Assembly: GCA_021776565.1 (NCBI GenBank)
Contig: JAJFFQ010000038.1
Coordinates: 1 to 64,000, forward strand
Reading direction: 5' to 3'
DNA: 64,000 nt
From: Robiginitomaculum sp.
GTDB lineage: Bacteria > Pseudomonadota > Alphaproteobacteria > Caulobacterales > Maricaulaceae
Positions 10,273 through 19,588 of the stretch are shown here, in pieces. The notes beneath the pieces were generated by a model. It was not told where the DNA came from and did not search any database. It was given only the letters and a program-made list of their open reading frames with translations. The translations under genes and the position numbers were made by a program. Position 1 is the stretch's first letter. Every line of letters starts with the position of its first letter.

Positions 10273-11147
10273 TACCCGCCCCTGATCCCCAAGGATTTCA
10301 GCGCGCCCACCACGGCATTACGCGCGTTTACATTCGCGTCCGTCAAAGGCAGACGCAGATCAGGTTTCATCATTCCCATTAACGAAAGCGCATATTTGGC
10401 TGGCGCAGGACTGGCATCAGCAAAAAGCGCGTGCGTTAGTGGTTGCAGATCATCATTGATCTGGCAAGCTCTGGTGAAATCTCCATCGCGCAAGGCGTTT
10501 TGCATGTCAGCGCAAAGACGTGGTGCTACATTTGAGGCAACCGATATACACCCCTGCCCGCCATGTGCGGCAAAACCCGGTGCGGTAAAATCATCACCGG
10601 AAAGCTGGATAAAACCTGTGCCACAACGGGCACGCTGATCGGCAATACGGCCCAGGTCTGCCGTGGCATCCTTGACACCGACCACCATATCCAGCCGGGC
10701 CAGGCGGGACATGGTTTGCACTGATATGTCAACAACTGTGCGTCCAGGGACATTATAAAGTATGACCGGTATGCCAATCTCGGCTATAGCAGCAAAATGT
10801 GCATAAAGCCCTTCCTGTGAAGGCTTGTTATAATAAGGCGCAGCGACCAGCACCGCATCAGCGCCCAGAATTTTGGCTTCTTGCGCCATGACACAGGATT
10901 TTGCCGTCACGTTTGAACCGGCACCAGCAATCACAGGAATTTTCCCTGCCGTCTCGGCAACGCAAATTTCGATAATACGGCGACGTTCTACAGCTGTTAA
11001 CACAGGCGCTTCACCCGTTGTGCCGCCCGGCACCAGACCCTGCGTTCCTTCTGCCAATTGCCACCGCACAAAAGCACGAAAAGCAGCCTCATCAAGTGTA
11101 CCGCCATCAAAAGGCGTAACCAGAGCCGTTATAGAGCCGTAAAACAT
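10272..11147 (-). CDS. dapA: 4-hydroxy-tetrahydrodipicolinate synthase
   Basis: DapA condenses pyruvate with aspartate semialdehyde, the first committed step of lysine and diaminopimelate synthesis. In the 291-residue protein the substrate loop GGTTGE is at 41-46. Tyr131 lies in YNVPGRT, and the Schiff-base lysine is Lys159 in VVGVKDAT. The reading frame is open 91 codons further upstream, but that extension runs into the divergent slt gene and has no family similarity. The ATG at 11147, giving [13 protein letters not shown], is the standard start. Confidence 0.95.
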   Translation of the reverse strand: MFYGSITALVTPFDGGTLDEAAFRAFVRWQLAEGTQGLVPGGTTGEAPVLTAVERRRIIEICVAETAGKIPVIAGAGSNVTAKSCVMAQEAKILGADAVLVAAPYYNKPSQEGLYAHFAAIAEIGIPVILYNVPGRTVVDISVQTMSRLARLDMVVGVKDATADLGRIADQRARCGTGFIQLSGDDFTAPGFAAHGGQGCISVASNVAPRLCADMQNALRDGDFTRACQINDDLQPLTHALFADASPAPAKYALSLMGMMKPDLRLPLTDANVNARNAVVGALKSLGIRGG

Positions 11148-11240
11148 AACTTTGCTTTCACATACACCATCTTCAAGACCTGTTGAGATTTTTGCGCTAT
11201 TGTATACAAAATCAATCAACGGGTGGTGTAAACATATAGT

Positions 11241-13397
11241 ATGATCCAACTTCTGCGCATAGTGGCTATCATCATTAGCTTGTGTTTCTGCCTGTTTGCC
11301 AAGGCACCACATGCGGCTGTTGCCACGCCGTCTGCCAAACCCGCTGTGCTGGCCAATGGCCCCATAGCTGACGCCACTGAATATGCCCACTTTCGCAAAG
11401 CCATGCGCGCCGCAGATCATAATGAATGGGATACTTTACGTAGTTTTCGCGCTGGCATTTCCAACCCTGCCGGACGAAACTTGCTGTTATGGCGTCTGGC
11501 AGTCACAGACAGGGATGCCAGTTTTTTTGAACTCAAAGATGCCGTTGAAACGCTAAAGACATGGCCACGCCATAATAGAATGCGGATTGAGGCTGAAAAG
11601 AAAATCGCTGACTCAGGGTTGGAGCCGGAATTTATCATCAAATTTTTTGATGAATGGCCACCCCTGACAGGCAAGGGAAAACTGGCCTTTGCCCATGCCC
11701 TTCACGCGGGCAACTTTTCAACAGAAACACAAGCCCAGATACGCTCTGCATGGCGCAATAATGACCTGACCAGAGATGAGGAACAGGAAATTCTTAAAAC
11801 CTTTGGTGCGTTTCTTAAACCGGAAGATCACGCCGCCCGCGCCGATGCCATGATATGGGGGCGTCACCGCCTTGCCGCCTCCCGTATGGTCAGCAGACTA
11901 AAAGGTAGTGACAGAACAATTGCCAACGCCCGGATCAAGCTTATGCGTAATGCGGGCGGCATTGATGCTGCCGTCCGGCGCGTGCCAAAAGCCTACACAG
12001 ATGATGGCGGGCTTTTGTTTGAACGTGCTTATTGGCGTCGGCGTCACGGCCAGGCCGATGAAGCGGTTGAACTGGTTTTGCGCTTGCCCGAAGGCTCGCA
12101 AAACCCTGTCGCGGCAAGGCGTATGTGGACTGAGCGACATCTTCTGGCGCGCAGGGCATTAAAAGATGGTGATTATGCCACAGCATATGCACTTGTTTCA
12201 CGCCATGGCATTAGCCGGGGTGGCAATTTTGCAGATGGCGAATGGCTGGCCGGGTGGCTGGCATTGCAAAAACTGCAAGACCCCGTTCTGGCGCTGTCGC
12301 ATTTTATACGACTTAAAAACGGCGTTACCACGCCTGTTTCACTGGCACGTGCCTATTACTGGATTGGTCGGGCGCAACAACAAATGAGTGCTATTGATGC
12401 AGCACAAACGGCCTGGCAAAAGGCTTCCAGACACGATTTTACCTATTATGGTCAACTGGCAGCACACAAGCTTGGCAATAAAGTCCTGGCATTGGGCCAA
12501 GACCCCATACCCTCGAATGTGCAACGCGCCCGTTTTGAAAACAACCTGCAGATCCAGGCGCTGAAACTCATTGGCCTCAACGGTAATACGTCATTGTTTC
12601 GCACGTTTTCATACCATTTGGACGACCTGCTTCCCAATGCAGTCGATCATGTGATGCTGGCTGATCTGGCGCGGGATATGGGGCAAGATCGGGCGGCCAT
12701 GCGCGCCGCAAAAGCAGCATTGTGGCGCGGTGAAGTTCTGCCTGATAGTGCCTGGCCTGTTATCCCTCTGCCAGAGGGATTGGGCGTCGACCATGCCTTG
12801 CTTCTGGCACTTATGCGCCAGGAGACAGAACTCGACCCCCGCGCCATCAGTCCGGTTGGGGCGCAAGGGTTGATGCAGCTTATGCCCGCAACAGCACGCC
12901 ATACGGCGCGCTCCCTTGGTGTGCCTTACCGTAAAAGCTGGTTAACCTCTGATCCAGGTTACAATGTTCACCTGGGTAGCACCCATTTACGGGAATTGTT
13001 GGAAGAATTTGACGGCTCATACATTCTTGCTGCCGTATCTTATAATGCGGGCCGCACCCGCGCCTATCGCTGGATAAAGGACTATGGCGACCCGCGTAGT
13101 GAAACTGACCCGATAGACTGGGTGGAAACCATACCTTTTTCGGAAACCCGAAACTATGTGCAGCGCGTACTGGAAAACGTTCAGGTCTATCGGCATCGGC
13201 TGGCCAAAGCACCGGTTCCTGTCAGTATTTGGGCTGATCTTGGTCGCGGTGGTCGTGGGGCTGTTCTGCCCGTTGAAAATACTATTCCCGCCTCGGTAAA
13301 AACCACAGGCCCGGATACAAATTCAAACTGCATTATTGTAACTTTGCCTGACACACGCGGGACAAGTATATTTTGCCCTCATTTACCGCAAGGATAA
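11241..13397 (+). CDS. slt: Soluble lytic murein transglycosylase
   Basis: This is a periplasmic enzyme that cleaves the MurNAc-GlcNAc bond of peptidoglycan with 1,6-anhydro product formation. A signal peptide covers about residues 1-26. A long helical superhelix domain follows, then the C-terminal lysozyme-like SLT domain. Catalytic Glu528 lies in ALMRQETELD, followed by SPVGAQGLMQLMPATA and AAVSYNAGRTR. The length (718 residues) fits the Slt70 class. It is divergent from dapA with 93 nt between starts, and it converges on the amidohydrolase gene with a small AT-rich hairpin between the stops. Confidence 0.93.
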   Translation: MIQLLRIVAIIISLCFCLFAKAPHAAVATPSAKPAVLANGPIADATEYAHFRKAMRAADHNEWDTLRSFRAGISNPAGRNLLLWRLAVTDRDASFFELKDAVETLKTWPRHNRMRIEAEKKIADSGLEPEFIIKFFDEWPPLTGKGKLAFAHALHAGNFSTETQAQIRSAWRNNDLTRDEEQEILKTFGAFLKPEDHAARADAMIWGRHRLAASRMVSRLKGSDRTIANARIKLMRNAGGIDAAVRRVPKAYTDDGGLLFERAYWRRRHGQADEAVELVLRLPEGSQNPVAARRMWTERHLLARRALKDGDYATAYALVSRHGISRGGNFADGEWLAGWLALQKLQDPVLALSHFIRLKNGVTTPVSLARAYYWIGRAQQQMSAIDAAQTAWQKASRHDFTYYGQLAAHKLGNKVLALGQDPIPSNVQRARFENNLQIQALKLIGLNGNTSLFRTFSYHLDDLLPNAVDHVMLADLARDMGQDRAAMRAAKAALWRGEVLPDSAWPVIPLPEGLGVDHALLLALMRQETELDPRAISPVGAQGLMQLMPATARHTARSLGVPYRKSWLTSDPGYNVHLGSTHLRELLEEFDGSYILAAVSYNAGRTRAYRWIKDYGDPRSETDPIDWVETIPFSETRNYVQRVLENVQVYRHRLAKAPVPVSIWADLGRGGRGAVLPVENTIPASVKTTGPDTNSNCIIVTLPDTRGTSIFCPHLPQG

Positions 13398-13398
13398 A

Positions 13399-13419
13399 TA
13401 AACAGTTTTTTACTGTTTA
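13399..13419. terminator. AT-rich hairpin between convergent genes
   Basis: An 8-bp inverted repeat (TAAACAGT / ACTGTTTA) with a short T-only loop lies between the slt stop (13397) and the amidohydrolase stop (13417-13419). Its position suggests a weak bidirectional terminator. The stem contains few G/C pairs, so strength is uncertain. Confidence 0.4.
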
Positions 13420-15144
13420 AGGTGATGCAGGTATTCCAACCCCGTCGATCCATACCTGACGCACTTCAATTTCGTGCCAGTTTTGGATTGGCGTAGTAAG
13501 TGGATCAGCGGAAAGCCAAACTATATCAGCACGCTTGCCCTTTTCCAGTGTGCCAATTTCTTCCTCAGCAAAGATTTGCCAGGCCGCATTGGTAGTCACC
13601 GCTTCCAGCGCCTGTTCTGGGGTGAGCGCCCCTTTGGCACCAATAACAGAGCCATCTGCATCGGCCAGGCGCATCACTGCCGTTTGCAACTCTTTCAGGC
13701 TATCCAGTGGTGACGCGGGTGCATCGGAATGGATTGTCACAACAGCACCGGCGTCCATGGCCTGCCCTGCCGGCATAAAACGTTTTGCTCGTTCAGGCCC
13801 GATAATGGCATCACGCACAGCCGCGCCGTAATGGCGCACATGATTGGTAAAAAAGCTTAACCCCACACCGGCTGCTGCGGCTCGCTCCATCTGTGATTGT
13901 GTTATCAGGGCGTTATGCTCCAGCCGGTGGCGTGCATCGGCGCGTGGATATGCCTTCTGTGCAGCCTCTATGGCATTAAGGGCTTGTTCCACGGCGCGCT
14001 CACCCTGCACATGCATGGCAATTTGCACCCCCGCAGCATGAAGTTCTGAAACGAGTGCGCTCAGTGCACTATCCTCATAGTTCAATGCCCCCCGGCTTTG
14101 CGGCGTCAGCCCCAGCCGGTCATGGGTAATATCACTAACCATATAAGGATCATCCATAGCCATACCACCGGCATAGGGAGAACCATCCACCCACAGCTTT
14201 ACGCCTGACAGCGACACCCGCGCATCGTTCTTATAGGTATCTGTCAGTGCATTATGAGTATGTGGATCAACAAACAGGCGCAGACGTAAAGGGGATGCTG
14301 TGCCGTGCGCCACTTCGGCCAATAGATCATATGGGTCTGAAAACTGGGCCTGTTCGCCCATGTCCACTACGGTTGTGTATCCATGCGCACGAAAGCGGGC
14401 ATATTGAGCCTCAAGCAAATAACGATAGCCCTCACGCGGCACGCTGGGCATGGCGCTGACCATGTTCAACATTGCCGGGGTCTCGACAATCGCCCCATCC
14501 AGGGCACCCTCCTCATCACGGCCATACCAACTACCCTTGGGCGCAACAGACGTTTCATCCAGTTTTGCAGCAGCAAGAGCGGCAGAATTGGCATAACCCT
14601 TGTGCATCATCTGCTCGATCACAAAGACCGGGTTTAGCGGTGCAATTTCATCAAGAGCGTGCCGAGTTAATGGCGCATAATCCCTGACCAACACCGGATC
14701 AAAGCCAAAGGCAAATATCCATGCGTCAGGTTCTGCTGTGACAGCAGCGGCGCGCAACTGCGCTAAAACCTTATCCATGGTATCATAGCGAAATCCGGCA
14801 ACATCCACCGCCGTTGCAAAAGTCGCTGCAAAAAGCGGGTGCGCGTGAGCCTCGATAAATCCGGGGTAAAGTGCACCACCTTCAAGGTCTATCAGTGTGG
14901 TTTGCGGCCCGGTTAGTGATTCCATACTTTGCAACATACCAAGTTTCAGTATGTGCCCGTCCTTGATCGCCAATGCCGATGCGCGGCCAATATCACCAGA
15001 TTTCAGGCGTGCCATAGTGACAATTTTACCATTAAAAAACAATGTATCGGCCACTTGCTCGGGTGGCGCTTGTGGGCGCAACACAAACGCAAGCCCAGCT
15101 GCCATCAGGCCTATTATTACCAGTGCGCCAATCCATTTTTGCAT
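13417..15144 (-). CDS. Membrane-anchored amidohydrolase, family 3 (YtcJ-like)
   Basis: This 575-residue protein has an N-terminal hydrophobic helix (MQKWIGALVIIGLMAAGLAF), so it is exported or membrane-tethered. The metal-dependent hydrolase core follows, with the metal motif HAHP in YPGFIEAHAHPLF. Later elements are MHVQGERAVEQALNAIE, the SDAPASP loop and the C-terminal EIGTLEKGKRADIVWL. Relatives hydrolyse amide or imide bonds of diverse, mostly unknown substrates. The start is the second ATG of a closely spaced pair, 6 nt after AAGGGG. An open extension further upstream lacks a ribosome-binding site. Confidence 0.82.
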   Translation of the reverse strand: MQKWIGALVIIGLMAAGLAFVLRPQAPPEQVADTLFFNGKIVTMARLKSGDIGRASALAIKDGHILKLGMLQSMESLTGPQTTLIDLEGGALYPGFIEAHAHPLFAATFATAVDVAGFRYDTMDKVLAQLRAAAVTAEPDAWIFAFGFDPVLVRDYAPLTRHALDEIAPLNPVFVIEQMMHKGYANSAALAAAKLDETSVAPKGSWYGRDEEGALDGAIVETPAMLNMVSAMPSVPREGYRYLLEAQYARFRAHGYTTVVDMGEQAQFSDPYDLLAEVAHGTASPLRLRLFVDPHTHNALTDTYKNDARVSLSGVKLWVDGSPYAGGMAMDDPYMVSDITHDRLGLTPQSRGALNYEDSALSALVSELHAAGVQIAMHVQGERAVEQALNAIEAAQKAYPRADARHRLEHNALITQSQMERAAAAGVGLSFFTNHVRHYGAAVRDAIIGPERAKRFMPAGQAMDAGAVVTIHSDAPASPLDSLKELQTAVMRLADADGSVIGAKGALTPEQALEAVTTNAAWQIFAEEEIGTLEKGKRADIVWLSADPLTTPIQNWHEIEVRQVWIDGVGIPASP

Positions 15145-15273
15145 AATCATCCCCTTAACCAGGCACAAGACTATTCTTTTTTCCTGAAATGAACAATTAC
15201 AAAACCCCAATGCAATCCAATCGCTGCGGCAACCTGTCACATCTTGATAACAATGGATCACACAAATGCTAGT

Positions 15274-15292
15274 TGCAAACGGTTCTCATATA
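15274..15292 (+). promoter_or_regulatory. Possible Fur/iron-regulator box before feoA
   Basis: TTGCAAACGGTTCTCATAT resembles the proteobacterial Fur-type consensus (TGCAAATGATTCTCATTTGC pattern) in both halves, with mismatches in the centre and the right half. It lies 16 nt before the feoA ATG preferred here and inside the longest open frame, which argues for the downstream start. By-eye match only. Confidence 0.4.
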
Positions 15293-15307
15293 TGTTTTAC
15301 CGGTTTC

Positions 15308-15556
15308 ATGGGTGACAAGCACAAAAAACTTGATGAATTAAACCGCCATGAAGCTGGTCATGTGTGTGGATTTACCACCACAAATGAGACCATGGTGATG
15401 AAATTACGCGAAATTGGTTTTGCCGAGGGCGATGAAGTAGAAGTGCTGGGCCGTGGGTTGTTGGGTGGCACACCAATATCTGTCAGGCTTAACCAGACAA
15501 TTATTGCGCTGCGTGTTCGTGAGGCACAGCTTGTGGAAGTGGAGACGTCTACGTGA
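15308..15556 (+). CDS. feoA: Ferrous iron transport protein A
   Basis: FeoA is a small SH3-like cytosolic partner of the FeoB ferrous-iron permease. The 82 residues include the typical MVMKLREIGFAEGDEVEVL and the C-terminal strand RLNQTIIALRVREAQLVEVE. An in-frame ATG exists at 15266, but the extra 14 codons overlap a Fur-like site and are not part of the family, so the ATG at 15308 is chosen. No strong ribosome-binding site precedes either start. The gene ends with a GTGA overlap onto feoB. Confidence 0.88.
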   Translation: MGDKHKKLDELNRHEAGHVCGFTTTNETMVMKLREIGFAEGDEVEVLGRGLLGGTPISVRLNQTIIALRVREAQLVEVETST

Positions 15557-17406
15557 CTTCTCAACCGGCTCGCCCTTTACGTTTGGCTCTGGTCGGTGCC
15601 CCAAATACTGGAAAAACAACACTGTTTAACGGCCTCAGTGGTGGGCGTGCCAAAACGGCGAACTATCCCGGCGTTACCGTTGAACGCCGCACCGGTATTT
15701 TTCATACACCGAATGGTCGCGCTGTTGAACTGATTGACCTGCCCGGCATTTACGGGCTGGCCGGGCGCACGCTGGATGAACGTGTTGCGGTGGATGCCAT
15801 TACGGGGAGAATTGAAGGCGAAACCGCGCCTGACCTGTTGTTGATTTTTGTCAATGCAACCACTCTGCGCACCCATTTACATAGTGTTCTGGAGTTAAAA
15901 TCCCTTGGACGGCCAGCGGTGCTGGTTCTGAATATGATAGACCTTGCCAAACGGGACGGCACAAAAATAAACGTTATTGATCTTGAAAAATCACTGGGTA
16001 TTCCGGTTATTCCAGCCAACGCATCCAGAACATCCGGGCGCGAAGAACTGGTCAGACGCATTGATGCACTATTGGATGATGTCGCTCAAAATCCAAACTC
16101 CGTCCACCCTGTTACCACCCTTCAAGACCTAAAAACCCTACAAAAAAAAGCACGGGCCATCGCAGATAAAGTGATCCTGCATGAAAGCGGCCTGAATACC
16201 CTGACCCGGCGTCTGGATAGTATTCTCATGCACCCGCTTTTGGGGCCGATTATTCTGGCCTCTGTGCTGTTTTTGATGTTTCAGGCGGTTTACGCCTGGG
16301 CCAACATACCCATGGATATTATCGACGGATTTTTTGGTGTTTTGCGCGGCCTGGCACAACAAATTCACCCGGCCTGGCTATCCAGTTTTTTAGCCGACGG
16401 GGTTATTGCCGGCATTGGCAGTGTTTTGATTTTTTTACCGCAAATTATAATCCTGTTTGGCTTTATCCTGTTGCTGGAAAGCTCTGGCTATATGGGCAGA
16501 GCTGCATTTTTGATGGATGAGCTAATGCGCCGGGCGGGCCTGAATGGCCGTGCATTTATCCCGTTATTATCCAGCTTTGCCTGTGCCGTTCCGGGGATTA
16601 TGGCGGCCCGCACTATTGAAAGCGAACGTGATCGTCTGACCACCATTCTGGTGGCACCATTAATGACCTGTTCAGCAAGGCTGCCTGTATATACGCTCAT
16701 TATTGCCGCCTTCATTCCACGTGAAAACGTCGGTATTTTTAACCAGCAGGGGCTGGTGATGTTTGTGCTCTATATGGCGGGCATATTAAGTGCATTGCTC
16801 ATAGCCTTTGTTTTGCGAAAAACCCTGACCAAAGGCGAAACCCAGCCGTTTTTGATGGAACTGCCCTCTTATAAGTTGCCAGGATTATGGGGTTTCGCTC
16901 TTGGTCTCTGGCAACGCGTCTGGATATTTCTGCGCCGGGCCGGCACCATCATTTTCACCGTTGCCATCGTGCTTTGGTTTTTGGCCAGTTTCCCGTCCAC
17001 CATCGATGGTATACAGGGCAGTTTTGCCGGCATGATTGGCTCAATACTGGTGCCTGTTTTCAAGCCCATTGGATTTAGTCTTGAAACGGTTATCGCACTG
17101 GTGCCCGGCATGGCCGCGCGTGAGGTTGTGGTTGCCGCCATGGGAACTGTTTATGCCCTGCAAGGTAGCGAAGAAGAAATCACCGGTAGCCTGTCACAAA
17201 TTTTGCAAAACGCATGGACACTGCCCTCGGCGCTGTCATTTCTGGCCTGGTATGTATTTGCCCCGCAATGCTTTGCCACCATCGCCATGGTGCGCCGCGA
17301 AACCAATTCACTAAACTGGACGCTGTTTATGGTCAGCTATTTGTTTGCATTGGCCTATGGCGCAGCGTTTGTGACCTATCGTGTGGCCCTGATGTTTACC
17401 GGTTAA
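15553..17406 (+). CDS. feoB: Ferrous iron transport permease FeoB
   Basis: FeoB imports Fe2+ across the inner membrane, controlled by an N-terminal G domain. G1 is GAPNTGKT (15-22), G3 is DLPG (62-65) and G4 is NMID (127-130). About residues 215-617 contain the two gate/nucleoside-recognition domains with multiple membrane helices. The total of 617 residues is shorter than the enterobacterial protein, and no FeoC gene follows. Translation starts at GTG inside the feoA stop (GTGA). The 3' end overlaps the add gene on the opposite strand by 11 nt. Confidence 0.95.
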   Translation: MTSQPARPLRLALVGAPNTGKTTLFNGLSGGRAKTANYPGVTVERRTGIFHTPNGRAVELIDLPGIYGLAGRTLDERVAVDAITGRIEGETAPDLLLIFVNATTLRTHLHSVLELKSLGRPAVLVLNMIDLAKRDGTKINVIDLEKSLGIPVIPANASRTSGREELVRRIDALLDDVAQNPNSVHPVTTLQDLKTLQKKARAIADKVILHESGLNTLTRRLDSILMHPLLGPIILASVLFLMFQAVYAWANIPMDIIDGFFGVLRGLAQQIHPAWLSSFLADGVIAGIGSVLIFLPQIIILFGFILLLESSGYMGRAAFLMDELMRRAGLNGRAFIPLLSSFACAVPGIMAARTIESERDRLTTILVAPLMTCSARLPVYTLIIAAFIPRENVGIFNQQGLVMFVLYMAGILSALLIAFVLRKTLTKGETQPFLMELPSYKLPGLWGFALGLWQRVWIFLRRAGTIIFTVAIVLWFLASFPSTIDGIQGSFAGMIGSILVPVFKPIGFSLETVIALVPGMAAREVVVAAMGTVYALQGSEEEITGSLSQILQNAWTLPSALSFLAWYVFAPQCFATIAMVRRETNSLNWTLFMVSYLFALAYGAAFVTYRVALMFTG

Positions 17407-18370
17407 GCTTTTCTAGCAAGCTTGCCTTTGTTTCATTATCGCAAAATGCGGCTTCAATGGCATTTTGACTAATGGCACGCATGTCCTGCTCACTCAAATC
17501 TAAGGCTTTTTGAACTTGCGCGTATTCACTGGCGATGTCTGTATGGAAATAAGGTGGGTCGTCAGAACCGATGCTAACGCGAACACCGGCATTACGAAGA
17601 CGCAATAGCGGACATTGCGCATAAATGTCATAAACGCCAAGAGCAATGTTTGACCCGGGGCAAATTTCCAGCGTTACACCGTCTTCGGCCAAACGCTTCA
17701 CAACACTTTCATCTTCAATGGCACGTACACCATGGCCGATGCGTGAGGGTTTTAGTGCATCAAGACAATCACTTACACTTTGCGGCCCACAAACCTCACC
17801 GGCATGAACTGTAAGGCCCAATCCGGCAGCACGGGCTATATCATAGGCGTGGGTAAAATCAGCAGGCCTGCCCCAGTTTTCATCACCACCCATACCAAAA
17901 CCTGTGACAAGGGGGTGCGGATATTTCACCGCCAGTTGCGCTGTTTGCTCAGCACGTTCCACGCCAAAATGGCGCACGCAAGTCAGGATAAAACGCGCCT
18001 CAACACCCGTCTGTGCATGGGCGCGTTCATAACCATCAGCAATCGCATCAATAAAATCTGTATACTCAATACCTGCATCCGCCGGATGGTCAGAGGAGAT
18101 AAACATCTCCCCGTAAATCAAACCTTTATGGGCTGCCTCGGTAAAATATGAGCACACCAGATCCGCATAATCCCTGGGTGTGCAAATGGCAGTACAGGCC
18201 GCTTCATAAACCGAAAGAAAATGCAAAAAATCCTCGCAAGCATAAGCACCATCAGAGGTGAACATATTGTCTGGTAATGAAATCTTGTTGCGCCGGGCAC
18301 AGGCACGCACAAAGTCCGGCGATGCGGCCCCTTCACTATGGCAGTGCAATTCAACCAATGGTATACTCAC
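17396..18370 (-). CDS. add: Adenosine deaminase
   Basis: This member of the adenosine/AMP deaminase family converts (deoxy)adenosine to (deoxy)inosine. Metal and catalytic motifs are visible. HCHSEGA lies near the N-terminus in place of the common HxHxDG. HAGE carries the catalytic Glu, GHG follows, and SDDPPYF holds the Asp-Asp pair. The start is taken as the GTG at 18370, which overlaps the deoB TGA (GTGA), giving 324 residues beginning SIPLVELHCHSEG. Fourteen extra codons are open upstream, but they lie inside deoB. It is the last gene of the nucleoside-catabolism cluster. An adenine or other purine specificity cannot be excluded. Confidence 0.85.
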   Translation of the reverse strand: MSIPLVELHCHSEGAASPDFVRACARRNKISLPDNMFTSDGAYACEDFLHFLSVYEAACTAICTPRDYADLVCSYFTEAAHKGLIYGEMFISSDHPADAGIEYTDFIDAIADGYERAHAQTGVEARFILTCVRHFGVERAEQTAQLAVKYPHPLVTGFGMGGDENWGRPADFTHAYDIARAAGLGLTVHAGEVCGPQSVSDCLDALKPSRIGHGVRAIEDESVVKRLAEDGVTLEICPGSNIALGVYDIYAQCPLLRLRNAGVRVSIGSDDPPYFHTDIASEYAQVQKALDLSEQDMRAISQNAIEAAFCDNETKASLLEKLNR

Positions 18371-19587
18371 AGCCAGGGTTTTCCGGTGCCAAAACCTGGC
18401 ACGCCCAGCCATTTCGCGGCTGTTTCGCCAATGTCGGCAAACGTTTTGCGCGCCCCGATCGGGCCAGCCTTGAGCTTCGCACCATAGGCCAGAACCGGCA
18501 CATGTTCACGCGTATGATCGGAGCCAGGAAACGTAGGATCACAACCATGGTCAGCAGTAAAAATCACCAGATCATCCGGGCGCAAGGCGGCCAGCATTTC
18601 TGGCAAACGTTTGTCAAACGACTCCAGCGCAGCAGCATATCCAGGTACATCGCGCCGGTGGCCATAAAGCATGTCAAAATCAACAAAATTGGTCATGATA
18701 AAGCTGTGATCCGGGGCGGTTTCCATTACCTTCAGGGTCGCATCAAAAATGGCATCATTACCATAGGCAGGAATTGTTTGGGTGACCCCGGAGTCGGCAA
18801 AAATATCAGAAATTTTACCAATAGCGATAACCTCATGCCCCGCGTCGCTCACCCTGTTCAGCAAGGTAGGCATATGTGGCGGCACAGAATAATCACGGCG
18901 CCCATTGGTGCGTGTAAAAGTCTCTGATCCAGTACCCTCAAAGGGGCGGGCGATCACACGGCCAATGTTATAGTCATCGGCAAGTTTACGGGCGACGAGA
19001 CAAATCTCATAAAGTCGCTCAAGTCCAAAACTGCCTTCATGTGCGGCAATCTGTATAACTGAATCGGCGCTGGTATAGAGGATTGGTTTGCCAGTGCGCA
19101 TATGTTCAACACCAAAATCTTTAATGATCTCAGTGCCAGAGGCATGGCAATTTGCCAGAACACCCGGCAAATCTGCCTGCTCGATCAGGGCATTGACCAG
19201 TTCCGGCGGGAAGCTGTTTTCAGATTTGGTAAAATACCCCCAGTCAAATGTTACCGGCGCGCCCATAGCCTCCCAATGACCGCTTGGCGTATCCTTGCCA
19301 TGGCTTTTCTCTATGGCGTAACCCCAGACACCAGTGAATGGCCCCTCACCTTCCAGCCCAGGTGCAAAGCGCCCGGTGCTGGCCTGGCTTATGGCTCCAA
19401 GACCCAAGACAACCAGATTTGGAATATGCAAAGGCCCGTCGCGTAAACCCGGTATATCAGCTCGCCCGGCAGCACATTCATCTGCGATATGCCCTAATGT
19501 ATCACCGCCCTCATCACCAAACTTGTGCGCATCTGCGGATGCACCAACACCTAGACTGTCCAGTTCGCATACCAATACCCGGCTCAT
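18367..19587 (-). CDS. deoB: Phosphopentomutase
   Basis: DeoB interconverts (deoxy)ribose-1-phosphate and the 5-phosphate, linking the nucleoside phosphorylases to DeoC. This alkaline-phosphatase-superfamily protein of 406 residues has metal-binding Asp in VCELDSLGVGAS near residue 10, the active-site loop GGDTLGH, FVDFDMLYGHRRD, and the C-terminal TADHGCDPTFPGSDHTREH. The ATG sits 1 nt after the deoA stop, and the stop overlaps the add GTG, so translation is tightly coupled. Confidence 0.95.
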   Translation of the reverse strand: MSRVLVCELDSLGVGASADAHKFGDEGGDTLGHIADECAAGRADIPGLRDGPLHIPNLVVLGLGAISQASTGRFAPGLEGEGPFTGVWGYAIEKSHGKDTPSGHWEAMGAPVTFDWGYFTKSENSFPPELVNALIEQADLPGVLANCHASGTEIIKDFGVEHMRTGKPILYTSADSVIQIAAHEGSFGLERLYEICLVARKLADDYNIGRVIARPFEGTGSETFTRTNGRRDYSVPPHMPTLLNRVSDAGHEVIAIGKISDIFADSGVTQTIPAYGNDAIFDATLKVMETAPDHSFIMTNFVDFDMLYGHRRDVPGYAAALESFDKRLPEMLAALRPDDLVIFTADHGCDPTFPGSDHTREHVPVLAYGAKLKAGPIGARKTFADIGETAAKWLGVPGFGTGKPWL

Positions 19588-19588
19588 G

